Positions 40,078 through 49,531 of a DNA stretch of 64,000 bases are shown here, piece by piece (position 1 is the stretch's first letter; each line of letters opens with the position of its first letter). This stretch comes from Pantoea sp. RIT-PI-b. GTDB taxonomy: Bacteria > Pseudomonadota > Gammaproteobacteria > Enterobacterales > Enterobacteriaceae. The DNA is taken from positions 62,001 through 126,000 of the forward strand of contig NZ_LGIS01000028.1 in NCBI RefSeq assembly GCF_001187905.1, read 5' to 3'. Below the pieces are notes generated by a model, which was not told the origin of the DNA, ran no database searches, and saw only the letters and a list, made by a program, of their open reading frames with translations. A program made the position numbers and the translations under genes.

Positions 40078-40841
40078 CCACAGAAACTTCCTTCCCTCAC
40101 GAAAACGCTGATGACGTTGTTCCGTCATCAGGCGGCAGGTTTAGCGCCGTCAAACGCCGGCTGCCGGCTATAGGACTGATCACGCTTTCCGTTGCCGCGC
40201 TTGGTCTCGCATTCATATCGCTTCGCGCCGGTGTGTCGCAGGAAAACCGTCTCAGCTACGTCGAGAAGCAGCAAAACGTGGTTTACACCCAGGCACTGGC
40301 TAAAACCGATCTGGAACCTCTCCAGGCAAACATCAACACGCAGGCCGAAGCGATAAAAAGGCAGCAGGTTCAGCTCGATGCGGTCCGTAAATCTCTCGAA
40401 GCCTGGTCTGCCAGAGGCTTATCTGAAGCAGTCGGTCAGGTTCGCCATTCGATCGATGAGCTGAATGATTCGCAGACTGCACTGCAGAGCCGTCAGGCTG
40501 CACTGGAACAGTCAGTTACCGCACTGCAACCCCCGCCTCAGAAAGCCCAACAGGCCACAGCTGAACCCAAAGCGGCAACGCCTGTAAAAAAGCCGGCACC
40601 CGCTAAGCCGCACCGTGCAGTCAAAACCGTGGCCCGCAAAGCGCCATTTGTACTGACCGGCGTTGAAAAGCGGGGTACGGAGTCGTTTGCGGCCATCGCG
40701 CCGTCGGGATTCAGCTCGCTGGCTGAAATCCGCCTGATCGGCGAAGGCCAGACCGTTAATGGCTGGACACTTGTTCACGCCGGCTACGGGCAGGCGCAAT
40801 TTCGCGTAAACGGACGCTTAACGACTATCAACGTTCGCTAA
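40074..40841 (+). CDS. Inner-membrane conjugation protein with coiled coil
   Basis: ATG 40074 overlaps the pilL stop (ATGA). After ~35 cytosolic residues comes one membrane helix (LPAIGLITLSVAALGLAFI), then a periplasmic coiled coil (about 60-150, rich in Q/A), a Lys/Pro linker and a small C-terminal domain (APFVLTGVEKRGTESFAAIA, then GYGQAQFRVNGRLTTINVR). This layout and place after PilL are standard in GI-type systems; the protein has no widely used name. Confidence 0.75.
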   Translation: MTTETSFPHENADDVVPSSGGRFSAVKRRLPAIGLITLSVAALGLAFISLRAGVSQENRLSYVEKQQNVVYTQALAKTDLEPLQANINTQAEAIKRQQVQLDAVRKSLEAWSARGLSEAVGQVRHSIDELNDSQTALQSRQAALEQSVTALQPPPQKAQQATAEPKAATPVKKPAPAKPHRAVKTVARKAPFVLTGVEKRGTESFAAIAPSGFSSLAEIRLIGEGQTVNGWTLVHAGYGQAQFRVNGRLTTINVR

Positions 40842-40851
40842 CGGAGGCGAT

Positions 40852-41577
40852 ATGAAGCTAAAAATAGCCAGTCTTGCAGCAATTATGCTCTGCTGCTCTG
40901 CGCAGGCCAGCGTTCAGGTTCAGAATTCCAGGGGCGAACCGGTGGATGCGCCGGCGCAGAGCGTGCAGCAAAGCAGCGTGCAGGATCTGAAACAGCAAGC
41001 CGGTCAGTGGGGGCTGAGTCAGGACGATTATAAGCGCTTTCAGTCACTGATGAACGGTCCGCGCGGCATTCAGTCACCGGGTCTGGATCCTCTGTCAACG
41101 CTGGGTATCGAGGCGCGGAGCCAGGCCGAACGTCGTCAGTATGCTGAGAAGTGGGTTAAGGAAGAGTTTGCGCGTACGCAAAAAGAGCTGGATTTCCAGC
41201 GCGAAGTCACCGCCGCATGGAAGCGGCTCTATCCGGAAACGCTTGCGGTAAATATGGGCAACGCAGCCGGCATTGCGCACGACACCGGCGGGCGACTGGC
41301 GCTGTTCGTTAAGTCAGCGGGCTGCGGGCAGTGTGACGCCCGGCTGGCAGCGGTATTAGCCGATAACAGGCCGGTTGATATCTACCTTGTAGACAGTCAG
41401 GGCGATGACGGGAAACTTCGCGGCTGGGCAAAAGACCATCACATTCCGCTGGACAGGGTGCGCAGCCGTCAGATCACACTGAATCACGACGGCGGTCGTT
41501 GGATGCGGTTCGGTAACGGCATCATGCCGGTCGTTCTGCAGCAGGGGGAAGACGGATGGCAACTCGGCGCATTCTGA
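40852..41577 (+). CDS. TIGR03759-family conjugation protein
   Basis: A 241-residue exported protein: signal peptide ending CSAQAS, the WGLSQDDYKRFQSLMNGPRG motif (~60-80) diagnostic of TIGR03759, LDPLSTLGIEARSQAERRQYAE, and a thioredoxin-like second half with a CGQC motif (KSAGCGQCDARL). Such proteins may assist disulfide or assembly steps of the channel. The next gene overlaps by 22 bp. Confidence 0.88.
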   Translation: MKLKIASLAAIMLCCSAQASVQVQNSRGEPVDAPAQSVQQSSVQDLKQQAGQWGLSQDDYKRFQSLMNGPRGIQSPGLDPLSTLGIEARSQAERRQYAEKWVKEEFARTQKELDFQREVTAAWKRLYPETLAVNMGNAAGIAHDTGGRLALFVKSAGCGQCDARLAAVLADNRPVDIYLVDSQGDDGKLRGWAKDHHIPLDRVRSRQITLNHDGGRWMRFGNGIMPVVLQQGEDGWQLGAF

Positions 41578-42185
41578 CCGGAGCGGCGCTGCTGCTGCTT
41601 TCATGTTCCACGTTCGCCAGTGGCAAACAAGCCGTTCCGGAGGGGTACGTGCGCGTGGCGCAGGCTCACAGCGTGCCGCCTGAATCGCTCTACTCCGTCA
41701 GCCTGCAGGAATCATCGCGCAGGCTGCCGCAGGGCGAACGCCCGTGGCCGTGGACCCTCAACGTCGCGGGTAAGGGCTATCGCTATAAAACCCGTCTAGA
41801 AGCCTGGCAGGCGCTGCAGGTGTTCATGAAAACGAACTCACTGAAGCGCATCGATGTCGGTATCGCCCAGGTTAATCTCGGCTGGAACGGCCAGCGTTTT
41901 ACGTCAACCTGGGAGGCGCTGGATCCATACGTGAATCTCAATGCCGCTGGCGCCATCCTGCGCGAGTGCTGGGACCGGAAACCCGGAAGCTGGCTAGATG
42001 CCGCCGGCTGCTATCACCATCCCGCAGGCGGCGCACCCGCTGCCCGCTATCGCGCCTTCGTTAAAAGCAAGCTCGCCATGCTCCAGTCCTCGCCGCATCT
42101 GCCGGCGGCTACCGCAGTTGAACAGACAGCGTCCGCATCGGTGCCGGATAACGGCCTCATCTGGATAGATCCACGGAGTCAGTGA
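41556..42185 (+). CDS. Lytic transglycosylase (SLT-type)
   Basis: The protein has a signal peptide (TGAALLLLSCSTFAS), then VAQAHSVPPESLYSVSLQES with the catalytic Glu near residue 51, and IDVGIAQVNLGWN and AGAILRECWDRKPG, the soluble-lytic-transglycosylase motifs. It cuts peptidoglycan to let the T4SS pass the cell wall. The length (209) suits a T4SS-specialised enzyme. Confidence 0.9.
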   Translation: MATRRILTGAALLLLSCSTFASGKQAVPEGYVRVAQAHSVPPESLYSVSLQESSRRLPQGERPWPWTLNVAGKGYRYKTRLEAWQALQVFMKTNSLKRIDVGIAQVNLGWNGQRFTSTWEALDPYVNLNAAGAILRECWDRKPGSWLDAAGCYHHPAGGAPAARYRAFVKSKLAMLQSSPHLPAATAVEQTASASVPDNGLIWIDPRSQ

Positions 42186-42694
42186 TCATGAATCTGAAAA
42201 ACCTCATCGTTACCGCATTTATCGCCTTTTCGCCTGCCGCACTGGCTGAGCTCAACGTCATTGCAGACCTGGGCGGACAGAGCACGCAGGCTATTTTCGA
42301 GGCCGTAAACCGCCAGGATACGCCGCCTGCGCCTGCTACAGCTCCTGAACAGGGGGAAGCGGCCATGCTGCCCGTTATTACGCCAGAACTTTCCCCCGGA
42401 AACGTGCCCCCCCGGGCGCTGCAACTGCCGGGCATCGGAGCGCTGTTTATCATAGGTGATGACAGCTATTCACGGCAGTGGCTGCAGCAGAACGCACAGC
42501 AGCTTTCAGCCAGAAATGAAGCCGGCCTCGTTGTGAACGTTGAAAGCCTGGAATCGCTGAAATCTCTGCGCGTTCTCGCGCCCGGTCTTCAGCTGGCGCC
42601 CTCATCGGGATCTGAACTTGCCCGCCGCCTGCAGCTGACCCACTACCCCGTACTTATCACGGACAGCGGCCTGTCTCAGGAGGTAGGGCAGTGA
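42182..42694 (+). CDS. TIGR03765-family conjugation protein
   Basis: A 170-residue exported protein (signal ending AALAEL). LNVIADLGGQSTQAIFEAVN and PGIGALFIIGDDSYSRQWLQQNAQQL match the family that follows the transglycosylase in PFGI-1 elements. It resembles TrbC-like thioredoxin-fold proteins in its second half. Four-base overlaps link it to both neighbours. ATG 42188 is an alternative start. Confidence 0.85.
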   Translation: MIMNLKNLIVTAFIAFSPAALAELNVIADLGGQSTQAIFEAVNRQDTPPAPATAPEQGEAAMLPVITPELSPGNVPPRALQLPGIGALFIIGDDSYSRQWLQQNAQQLSARNEAGLVVNVESLESLKSLRVLAPGLQLAPSSGSELARRLQLTHYPVLITDSGLSQEVGQ

Positions 42695-43260
42695 TATCAG
42701 CTCCTTACATCGCTGTACTGCTGATGGCAAATCCGGTCCTCCTGACAGTTCTGCTGGCCGCGATTATCTTTCTGCTCTGGCGCTTTCGCCGGCAGTCGGC
42801 CAGCGAGCGGCGGCACCGCCGGTATCGCGCAACGGCAGAGCGCGTCTACACCCGCCTTCGCCAGCTCAGCGGAGACGGGCAGCGCATGAGCTATCTGCGC
42901 AAGATTAATCCCTACGTCTTTGAGGAGTTACTGCTGCTGGCATTTGAGCGTCAGGGCTATGCCGTACAGCGCAATGCGTCATACAGCGGCGACGGCGGCC
43001 TGGATGGAAGGGTACACATAAACGGCGAGTGCTGGCTGATTCAGGCCAAACGCTACAGTCGGGTGATAACACCGTCGCACGTCCAGGATTTTGACGCGCT
43101 GCTGACGCGCATGGGGCAACGCGGTCTGTTTATTCATACCGGCAGGACCGGCCAGAAAAGCAGGGCTGTCGGGAGCGGTTCACAGCAACTGATGATTATC
43201 AGCGGACAACGCCTTCTGGCTCTGCTGGCAGGTAAACCCTTTAAGGAGTTTTCTTTGTGA
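42691..43260 (+). CDS. Membrane-anchored restriction-endonuclease-fold (Mrr_cat-like) protein
   Basis: The start is GTG 42691, overlapping the previous stop. One N-terminal membrane helix (about 5-30) precedes a PD-(D/E)xK nuclease domain: FEELLLLAFERQGYAV (Glu78/79), SYSGDGGLDGRVHI (Asp101/105) and WLIQAKRY (Gln118, Lys120). The catalytic set is intact. This gene is a regular member of GI-type transfer operons, before traD; its role there is not settled (DNA processing or exclusion). Confidence 0.85.
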   Translation: MISAPYIAVLLMANPVLLTVLLAAIIFLLWRFRRQSASERRHRRYRATAERVYTRLRQLSGDGQRMSYLRKINPYVFEELLLLAFERQGYAVQRNASYSGDGGLDGRVHINGECWLIQAKRYSRVITPSHVQDFDALLTRMGQRGLFIHTGRTGQKSRAVGSGSQQLMIISGQRLLALLAGKPFKEFSL

Positions 43261-45356
43261 GTGATAAATACGTAATTGAAGCCCTTCTGCGCCCGGCTGT
43301 TGAACTGAATACAGCGGTCGCAGCGGGCACTGCCGCCATCGTCTGCGTAACAGCGCCCTGGGCAGTCGCCCTGGCACCCTCCGTCAGCTACGTCACCGCC
43401 GGCGGATTCGCCGTGCTGTCTGCCATACGCGCGCGTCAGGGAATGCAGGTTATTCGCTACCGTCGTAATCTGCGCCGTCTTCCGCGCTACGTGATGACGT
43501 CAAAACAGATCCCCGTCAGTAAACGCCGGCTTTTTCTGGGCCGTGGGTTTCGCTGGACCCAGAAACACACCCAGCGCCTGCGCGATACGCTACGCCCGGA
43601 AGTGGCCCCCTACCTTAAGCCGTCTAAGCTGTATCAGCTTGCCCGTCAGTTAGAGGAAGCGACAGAAAGCAGTTTACCGGCAATCGGCAGACTGCTCAGT
43701 GCAGATTCGCCAGTCAATCCGGTTCGCCCGCTTCCCCCGGTTGGCGGTAATCCGGCCGTACACGGCATTGAACCGGATGAAACTGACGTCACACTCGATC
43801 TACGTGAGCGGGTCGGTCACACGGTTGTTTACGGTACAACCCGCGTGGGCAAAACGCGCCTCGCTGAACTGTTAATCACTCAGGATATACGTCGTGGTGA
43901 CGTCACCATCGTGTTTGATCCGAAAGGTGATGCGGACCTGCTGAAAAGGGTCTGGGCGGAAGCGCACCGGGCAGGCCGGGGCGATGAGCTGACCGTTTTC
44001 CACCTGGGCTGGCCTGAGATTTCCGCGCGGTATAACGCCGTAGGGCGCTTCGGCCGCGTATCAGAAGTCGCTACCCGCATTGCCGGCCAGCTCAGCGGCG
44101 AAGGTAACAGCGCAGCGTTTCGCGAGTTTGCCTGGCGATTCGTGAATATCGTTGCCCGGGCGCTGGTTGCTCTCGGGGAACGCCCGGATTACACCCTTAT
44201 TACCCGCTACGTGAACAACATCGCCGACCTGTATCTGCGTTACGCCGAAAAAATCATTACCGAGAAACTGCCCGAACTGAACAGCCAGATCGAGAACAAT
44301 GCCAACGCGTTCAGTGAGGACGACGTGCCGCGCAACATGCAGGGACAGCCTGAAGCTATCCGGATTTGGGCAGTTGAAGTGGCGCTGAGTTCGGACGCAG
44401 GAAACGCGCTGTATGACCCGATACTTGACGGGTTGCGCTCTGCAGTACGCTATGACCGTACCTACTTTGACAAAATTGTGGCGTCACTGCTGCCGCTGCT
44501 GGAAAAACTGACCACCGGTAAAACGGCGGAGCTGCTGTCTCCCGATTATCTGAACATGGAGGATCCGCGCCCTATTTTTGACTGGGAGCAGGTTATCCGT
44601 AAAAAAGGCATCGTTTACGTGGGGCTTGATGCTCTCAGCGACAACGAGGTTGCCAGCGCCGTAGGTAACAGCATGTTTGCCGATCTGGTTAGCGTGGCCG
44701 GTCACATCTACAAACACGGTATCAACGGCGGTCTGCCGGGTTCAAAAGAGGGCAAGGACCCCATTAACCTGCACTGCGATGAATTCAACGAACTGATGGG
44801 CAATGAGTTTATCCCGCTCATCAATAAAGGCGGCGGGGCAGGCATGCAGGTGACGGCCTATACGCAGACCTCATCTGATATTGAAGCCCGGATCGGGAGC
44901 GCGGCCAAAACCTCTCAGGTTCAGGGTAACTTCAACAACCTGATCATGCTGCGCGTGAGAGAAAACCGAACGGCAGAGCTGCTGACCTCACAGCTGCCGC
45001 AGGTTGAAATCTACAGTAAAACGCTGGTCTCAGGTCATCAGGATTCAGCTGACGTCACCGTCAATCACGATTTTACCTCCAGCACCCAAGATCGCGTCGG
45101 CACCATTAAAGTTCCACTGCTTGAACCTGCCGACATTGTCACGCTGCCTAAAGGTCAGGCGTTTGCGCTGCTTGAGGGCGGTCAGCTCTGGAAAATTCGT
45201 ATGCCGCTGCCGGCGGGCGATGCAGGTGACGTGCATATGCCTGAGAACATCGCGCGTCTTGCAGAAGAGATGCGCCGGAATTATCACAGCAGTGAAGGGT
45301 GGTGGGACAGCCGCAGTTCAGCAATTGCGCCAGTGAAGGGAGATAACAATGGCTGA
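43257..45356 (+). CDS. traD: TraD-like type IV coupling protein (TIGR03743)
   Basis: The 699-residue coupling ATPase links the relaxosome to the channel. Two membrane helices lie in residues 20-60, Walker A GTTRVGKT at 193-200, FDPKGDADLLKRVWAEAHRA follows, and Walker B is near LHCDEFNELMG. The QITAYTQ-type motif reads MQVTAYTQTSSDIEARIGSA. It starts at GTG 43257 with a four-base overlap. Complete and in expected length. Confidence 0.93.
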   Translation: MSDKYVIEALLRPAVELNTAVAAGTAAIVCVTAPWAVALAPSVSYVTAGGFAVLSAIRARQGMQVIRYRRNLRRLPRYVMTSKQIPVSKRRLFLGRGFRWTQKHTQRLRDTLRPEVAPYLKPSKLYQLARQLEEATESSLPAIGRLLSADSPVNPVRPLPPVGGNPAVHGIEPDETDVTLDLRERVGHTVVYGTTRVGKTRLAELLITQDIRRGDVTIVFDPKGDADLLKRVWAEAHRAGRGDELTVFHLGWPEISARYNAVGRFGRVSEVATRIAGQLSGEGNSAAFREFAWRFVNIVARALVALGERPDYTLITRYVNNIADLYLRYAEKIITEKLPELNSQIENNANAFSEDDVPRNMQGQPEAIRIWAVEVALSSDAGNALYDPILDGLRSAVRYDRTYFDKIVASLLPLLEKLTTGKTAELLSPDYLNMEDPRPIFDWEQVIRKKGIVYVGLDALSDNEVASAVGNSMFADLVSVAGHIYKHGINGGLPGSKEGKDPINLHCDEFNELMGNEFIPLINKGGGAGMQVTAYTQTSSDIEARIGSAAKTSQVQGNFNNLIMLRVRENRTAELLTSQLPQVEIYSKTLVSGHQDSADVTVNHDFTSSTQDRVGTIKVPLLEPADIVTLPKGQAFALLEGGQLWKIRMPLPAGDAGDVHMPENIARLAEEMRRNYHSSEGWWDSRSSAIAPVKGDNNG

Positions 45357-46122
45357 GGCACGTCGTACCGCACCGCAGCAATATCCGCAGCAGCAGCCCG
45401 CGCAACCGCGTGAGCACGGCCTGCTCTACAACCTGGTCTGGGGCTGGCCGTGGAAGCTCGTTGGCGTGATCCTGGCTTCACTGATGGTGAGCCTTGTCAT
45501 TGAATATGTCGGGATTGCGTTCTTCTGGCCTGAGATGGGGGCAGCGCACAGCCAGGCGGTGATGAATACCGAGTTTGGCTATCTGTCTTCTGATTTTACC
45601 CGCAGCCTGCTGCTTTCCGAGCCGGCTGCGACGGTGACGGGCTGGATAACGGATGCCTATCAGTGGGCGTTTGTGGACAGTGGGATCATCGGCTGGATAC
45701 AGGAAAAATATCAGGCAGAGATAAACAGCGGCAATGAGGTATCGCGCAATCTTAAGGGTGTCAGCAGCTGGCTGGGAAATTATCTGCAGCAGTACATGCT
45801 GGCAACGGTATATGTCTCTATTGTGACGCTGATCCGTGTCACTATCATTGCCCTTTCTGTTCCACTGTTCGTACTGGTTATATGCGTCGCCGTGGTAGAA
45901 GGGCTTGGCCGTCGTGATCTGCGTCGGTTTGGTGCCGGTTACGAGTCATCTTTTTTGTACCACCGCGCGAAAAGGTTGATTAAACCGGCTGTGTATCTGC
46001 CAGTGATGGGCTACCTTTCATGGCCTTCTGCGGTCTATCCAAACCTGTTACTGCTACCCGCTGCGTTAATGCTGGGAATTACCATTACGGTTACAACTGC
46101 TTCGTTCAAAAAATATCTTTAG
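45349..46122 (+). CDS. TIGR03747-family integral membrane protein
   Basis: A 257-residue protein with four or five membrane segments (KLVGVILASLMVSLVIEYVG, TLIRVTIIALSVPLFVLVIC, VYLPVMGYLSWPSAVYPNLL and the C-terminal LLPAALMLGITITVTTASF) and the conserved GLGRRDLRRFGAGYESSFLY loop. It is the usual partner of traD in PFGI-1 elements. The start overlaps traD by eight bases. It ends transfer unit 1; a terminator follows. Confidence 0.9.
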   Translation: MAEARRTAPQQYPQQQPAQPREHGLLYNLVWGWPWKLVGVILASLMVSLVIEYVGIAFFWPEMGAAHSQAVMNTEFGYLSSDFTRSLLLSEPAATVTGWITDAYQWAFVDSGIIGWIQEKYQAEINSGNEVSRNLKGVSSWLGNYLQQYMLATVYVSIVTLIRVTIIALSVPLFVLVICVAVVEGLGRRDLRRFGAGYESSFLYHRAKRLIKPAVYLPVMGYLSWPSAVYPNLLLLPAALMLGITITVTTASFKKYL

Positions 46123-46129
46123 TCGCCTA

Positions 46130-46164
46130 AAACTAATGCCTGTGTAATGCAGGCTTTAGTTTTT
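46130..46164 (+). terminator. Intrinsic terminator after TIGR03747
   Basis: AAACTAATGCCTG and CAGGCTTTAGTTT pair around TGTAATG and run into TTTTT. It marks the left edge of the cargo insertion. Confidence 0.85.
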
Positions 46165-46203
46165 CACTCCGCTACAATCGATTAAATCTTGATCGGATTG
46201 GAC

Positions 46204-46227
46204 GTCCGCTGTGAGCGAGGAGCGGAC
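46204..46227. repeat. GTCCGC-type intergenic hairpin repeat
   Basis: GTCCGCT (46204-46210) and AGCGGAC (46221-46227). It is one of at least five related elements in the cargo region. Confidence 0.65.
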
Positions 46228-46387
46228 ATTTGCCCTCTCTCTTTTATCGCAATATCAATAGCCGGATATTCTTGATTGAATGTTTTTGGATATCGTTCTT
46301 AAAGTCAGGCTATACAAACTGAAGACTGTTTTGAATCGAAAATTTGTGTAATCTGATGCACTCATGTACTAGCCAGGTGGGTTAAAG

Positions 46388-46684
46388 ATGATTTTTTCGT
46401 CAATTGAAGATGTTAGAAACCGTATAGATCAGATTGACACTGAACTGGTTAAAATGATCGCGCAACGTAGCCAATGTGTTAAAGCTGCAGCAGCTTTCAA
46501 AAGTGATCACTCAGACGTGCGTGCTCCTGATCGTGTCCAGCAGGTAATCGATAAGGTAAGTAAACAGGCGACTGAATTAGGACTTCCCACAGTGATTATC
46601 GAAAAGGTTTACCGGACTATGATCGGTGCGTTCATTGATTACGAACTCGACCAACACGACCAATTGCGACAGGATAAAGGCTGA
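46388..46684 (+). CDS. AroQ-type chorismate mutase domain protein (PchB-like)
   Basis: The 98-residue single-domain protein has SIEDVRNRIDQIDTELVKMI, RSQCVKAAAAFK, VRAPDRVQQVIDKVSKQA and VYRTMIGAFIDYEL, the three-helix AroQ layout with the conserved Arg, Lys, Asp and Glu positions. It would convert chorismate to prephenate, or act as a PchB-like pyruvate lyase. It forms a unit with the AraC regulator that starts five bases later. Confidence 0.88.
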   Translation: MIFSSIEDVRNRIDQIDTELVKMIAQRSQCVKAAAAFKSDHSDVRAPDRVQQVIDKVSKQATELGLPTVIIEKVYRTMIGAFIDYELDQHDQLRQDKG

Positions 46685-46688
46685 CATC

Positions 46689-47498
46689 GTGTGTCAACAT
46701 TCCATTGAACTTCTCCCCATAACTGTAGCGGGTGTTGAGGCGGTAAACGCCAGCAGCGATATCTCATTCGGGTGGCATACTCACGACCAATTCGGCATTG
46801 GTTTGATGGACAGAGGCGGGCAAAAATCTCTGAGTGGGCGCGGATATGTCGAGTCGAACGCGGGTGATGTCATCACTGTTAACCCTGGTGAAGTTCACGA
46901 TGGGACGCCTCTCGGTGGCTCGCGAGCCTGGCGGATGCTTTATTTTGATACTGAGCTTATTAATCAGTGCTTTATCGATATTTCTGAAGGTAAATTTGCC
47001 AGCGGCGAATTTGCTATGCCTGTATTAAAGAATGTCGGTATAGCAAAAATTTTTAACCAGTTATATCAGGCCATTATCAGTGGTAATGGCGATGTAAAAA
47101 ATCTGGCTGCGGATGAAGCATTGTTAATTCTGACTAACGCATTGGCCCAAATGCCCCGAATTCAGATAAAAACGCCTTTAAAAGGCGTGTTGTACGCGAA
47201 AGAAAAAATGGATGACGCGCCGGGGAGTGCTATATCTCTTACTGAGCTGGCGGCGATTGCCGGACTCGGGCAGTTTACGTTTTTGCGCGCTTTTGCGCAT
47301 TACAGTGGAATGACCCCGCATGCCTACCTTTTGCAGAGACGCCTGTCACTGGTTCGAAAGCTCATCAGGGGCGGAATGGATCTTGTTGATGCAGCCATTG
47401 CGGGAGGATTTTCGGATCAAAGCCACATGAATCGTTTGTTTGTTCGCAGCTATGGCTATACGCCAGGCGTCTACGCGCAACAAAATCCAAAAATCTAG
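46689..47498 (+). CDS. AraC-family transcriptional regulator
   Basis: GTG 46689 is preferred, directly after the mutase stop. An N-terminal cupin (HTHDQFGIGLMDRGGQKSLS, NPGEVHDGTPLGG) is followed by two C-terminal HTH motifs (SLTELAAIAGLGQFTFLRAF and LVDAAIAGGFSDQSHMNRLF). The cupin type is common in regulators of neighbouring LysE exporters. It may control the mutase-regulator-exporter set; the ligand is unknown. Confidence 0.9.
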   Translation: MCQHSIELLPITVAGVEAVNASSDISFGWHTHDQFGIGLMDRGGQKSLSGRGYVESNAGDVITVNPGEVHDGTPLGGSRAWRMLYFDTELINQCFIDISEGKFASGEFAMPVLKNVGIAKIFNQLYQAIISGNGDVKNLAADEALLILTNALAQMPRIQIKTPLKGVLYAKEKMDDAPGSAISLTELAAIAGLGQFTFLRAFAHYSGMTPHAYLLQRRLSLVRKLIRGGMDLVDAAIAGGFSDQSHMNRLFVRSYGYTPGVYAQQNPKI

Positions 47499-47592
47499 CT
47501 GTCCAAACGCTGCAATTTTATTCAAGACAGAAAAAGCCTTTCAATCAAATACTGAAGCAATTATTTCAGCTGCTGATGAGGGGTAAATTTTG

Positions 47593-48207
47593 ATGCTTTA
47601 TAATGATTTTCTGGTGACATCTCTGCTAATTGTCATATCACCCGGTACTGGTGCCATCATTACGCTTTCTGCCGGCCTCAGGCAGGGAAAACGTAGCGCA
47701 ATAATTGCTGCTGCCGGATGCACTCTCGGGGTGTTGCCTCATATGCTGGCTGCAATTACAGGCCTTGCCACTCTGTCACATGCCAGTCCGTTACTATTTT
47801 CCATTGTGAAGTATACCGGTGTGGCTTACCTGCTGTTTATGGCGTGGCAAACGCTACGGGATAAGACACTTTTAACCGCAGACGGTCCCGGGCCGGAGTT
47901 ATCTCATAGCGCATTAATAATACAGGCAGTAGTTGCCAATATTCTTAACCCCAAACTTTCGCTATTTTTCCTGGCATTCCTTCCGCAGTTTATCCCCACC
48001 AGAGATGCACACCCCACACAGAGCATGTTGATTCTTTCAGCTATTTTTGCGGCCATGACTTTTGCTGTATTTTCTCTGTATGGCGCTTTTGCTTCGTCTG
48101 TTAGTCATTATGTATTAAGAAATCACAGGGTAATGACCGGGATACGTTGGGGCGTAGCACTGGCCTTTTTTGCAGTTGGGATTCGCCTGGCAATGGCTGT
48201 GCAATAG
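47593..48207 (+). CDS. LysE/RhtB-family amino-acid exporter
   Basis: ATG 47593 (GAGGGG upstream). The ~204-residue protein has the family start LYNDFLVTSLLIVISPGTGAIITLSAGLRQG, YLLFMAWQTLRD and NILNPKLSLFFLAFLPQFI, in six predicted membrane helices. It would export amino acids or related small molecules. Position next to an AraC regulator is a frequent arrangement. Confidence 0.92.
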   Translation: MLYNDFLVTSLLIVISPGTGAIITLSAGLRQGKRSAIIAAAGCTLGVLPHMLAAITGLATLSHASPLLFSIVKYTGVAYLLFMAWQTLRDKTLLTADGPGPELSHSALIIQAVVANILNPKLSLFFLAFLPQFIPTRDAHPTQSMLILSAIFAAMTFAVFSLYGAFASSVSHYVLRNHRVMTGIRWGVALAFFAVGIRLAMAVQ

Positions 48208-48286
48208 TAAAAAGTCGTGTTAAACAGCCCCAGAAAGAAGGGTTAATGAACGTCCGCTTCACGCCCTGAGACATTCGACAAGCTTT

Positions 48287-49531
48287 CTACGGCATTAGTA
48301 AGGGCGATTTTCGCGCTTCCAGTGCCAGCAAATATTTCGCTTCGTCATAACGGGTTCTGGTCTTCCAGCAGCGGCAAATAATCCTTATCCATTTGAATGC
48401 CAGAGCTCGGATCGCTGATTGATGAGATTTTCCTTTTTCTCGCATCCCCTGATAATACAGCTTGGCCCAGTATGATGAGTTAACCGTCTTGGCAGCCCAT
48501 TCGACAAAGCTTTGCCTGACGAACTTGGCACACTGCCATCGCCAGTGAACCCAGGATTTCTGTCCACTCCGTTCAGTCACAGGAGCAATACCTGCGTAGT
48601 TTTGAATTTCCTCAGCGCTGTTGAAGCGGTCGCGGTTATCACCCAGTGCGGCAAGCATACGTGGTCCCATACACGGCCCCCTGCTCGGTAGTGATTTGAA
48701 CAGCTCTGCATCCGGAAGCGTATCGAACAACGATTCAATTCGTTCGTCGTAGGTTCTGATAAGTTCACCTACAAGTTTGATTTGTGATGCAAGAGCTGTA
48801 GCCATTAGCGCGTTCGCCTCGATGACACTTTTATCAGTGGTCAGGGGAATCGCGTTGGCAATGCTTGTAACCCGCTGTTCTGTATACGCAACAGCGGGAC
48901 CACCTCTTGCGTTCATAAAATGGCGGACGGTATCACTCCGGGCACGTTTGAGCTGTTGCAGGCTTGGCCAGCGGATTATGAGCTCACAGAACAATGAACT
49001 GTCCCGATGCGAGAACCATTCCAGGGGTTGAGGATAATACTGCTTAAGCGTGTTAATGAGCCGATTAACAAAGCGGCGTTTGTCTTCTACCAGCAGTCTA
49101 CGCTGCTCGACTAGTTGTAGAAGTAAACGGATATCAGCATTATCGGGTTCGATGGCTTTTATCTTTTGGGGATAGCGAAGCATCAGATCTAACGCCAACT
49201 CAGCATCCTGAGGATCATCCTTGGCACCACTTGGCCAGAATGTCTGCCGATAGCGTGCCAATGATAACGCATGTACAGGAAAGACAGTAATAAAGGGATA
49301 CTTCTGGAGAGCATACACGATTGGGCCTTTCTTCAGTTCAAGGGCGATAGCGATCCTGCCTTTGAACTTCTGATGCAACTCATTAAGCCAGGTATCAAGA
49401 GCTTCCGGCGAATGGTTAATCACATGGAACGTGCGCTCACCGTTTTTAAGCTGAACGCAGACATCGTGCTTTTTATCCGCCCAGTCCAGACCAACATGAG
49501 CAGCAAACTGATCTACAGCAGTCTTCACCAA
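48287..49531 (-). CDS. IS110-family transposase (DEDD)
   Basis: The 414-residue recombinase has the RuvC-like DEDD set: Asp16 (GLDWADKKHDV), Glu65 (IALELKKG) and Asp105/Asp109 (SGAKDDPQDAELALDL). The C-terminal transposase_20 domain (LFKSLPSRGPCMGPRMLAAL, then YAGIAPVTERSGQKSW) holds the catalytic serine region. The start is TTG 49531 or GTG 49528. The frame is complete, so the element may be active. Confidence 0.93.
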   Translation of the reverse strand: MVKTAVDQFAAHVGLDWADKKHDVCVQLKNGERTFHVINHSPEALDTWLNELHQKFKGRIAIALELKKGPIVYALQKYPFITVFPVHALSLARYRQTFWPSGAKDDPQDAELALDLMLRYPQKIKAIEPDNADIRLLLQLVEQRRLLVEDKRRFVNRLINTLKQYYPQPLEWFSHRDSSLFCELIIRWPSLQQLKRARSDTVRHFMNARGGPAVAYTEQRVTSIANAIPLTTDKSVIEANALMATALASQIKLVGELIRTYDERIESLFDTLPDAELFKSLPSRGPCMGPRMLAALGDNRDRFNSAEEIQNYAGIAPVTERSGQKSWVHWRWQCAKFVRQSFVEWAAKTVNSSYWAKLYYQGMREKGKSHQSAIRALAFKWIRIICRCWKTRTRYDEAKYLLALEARKSPLLMP

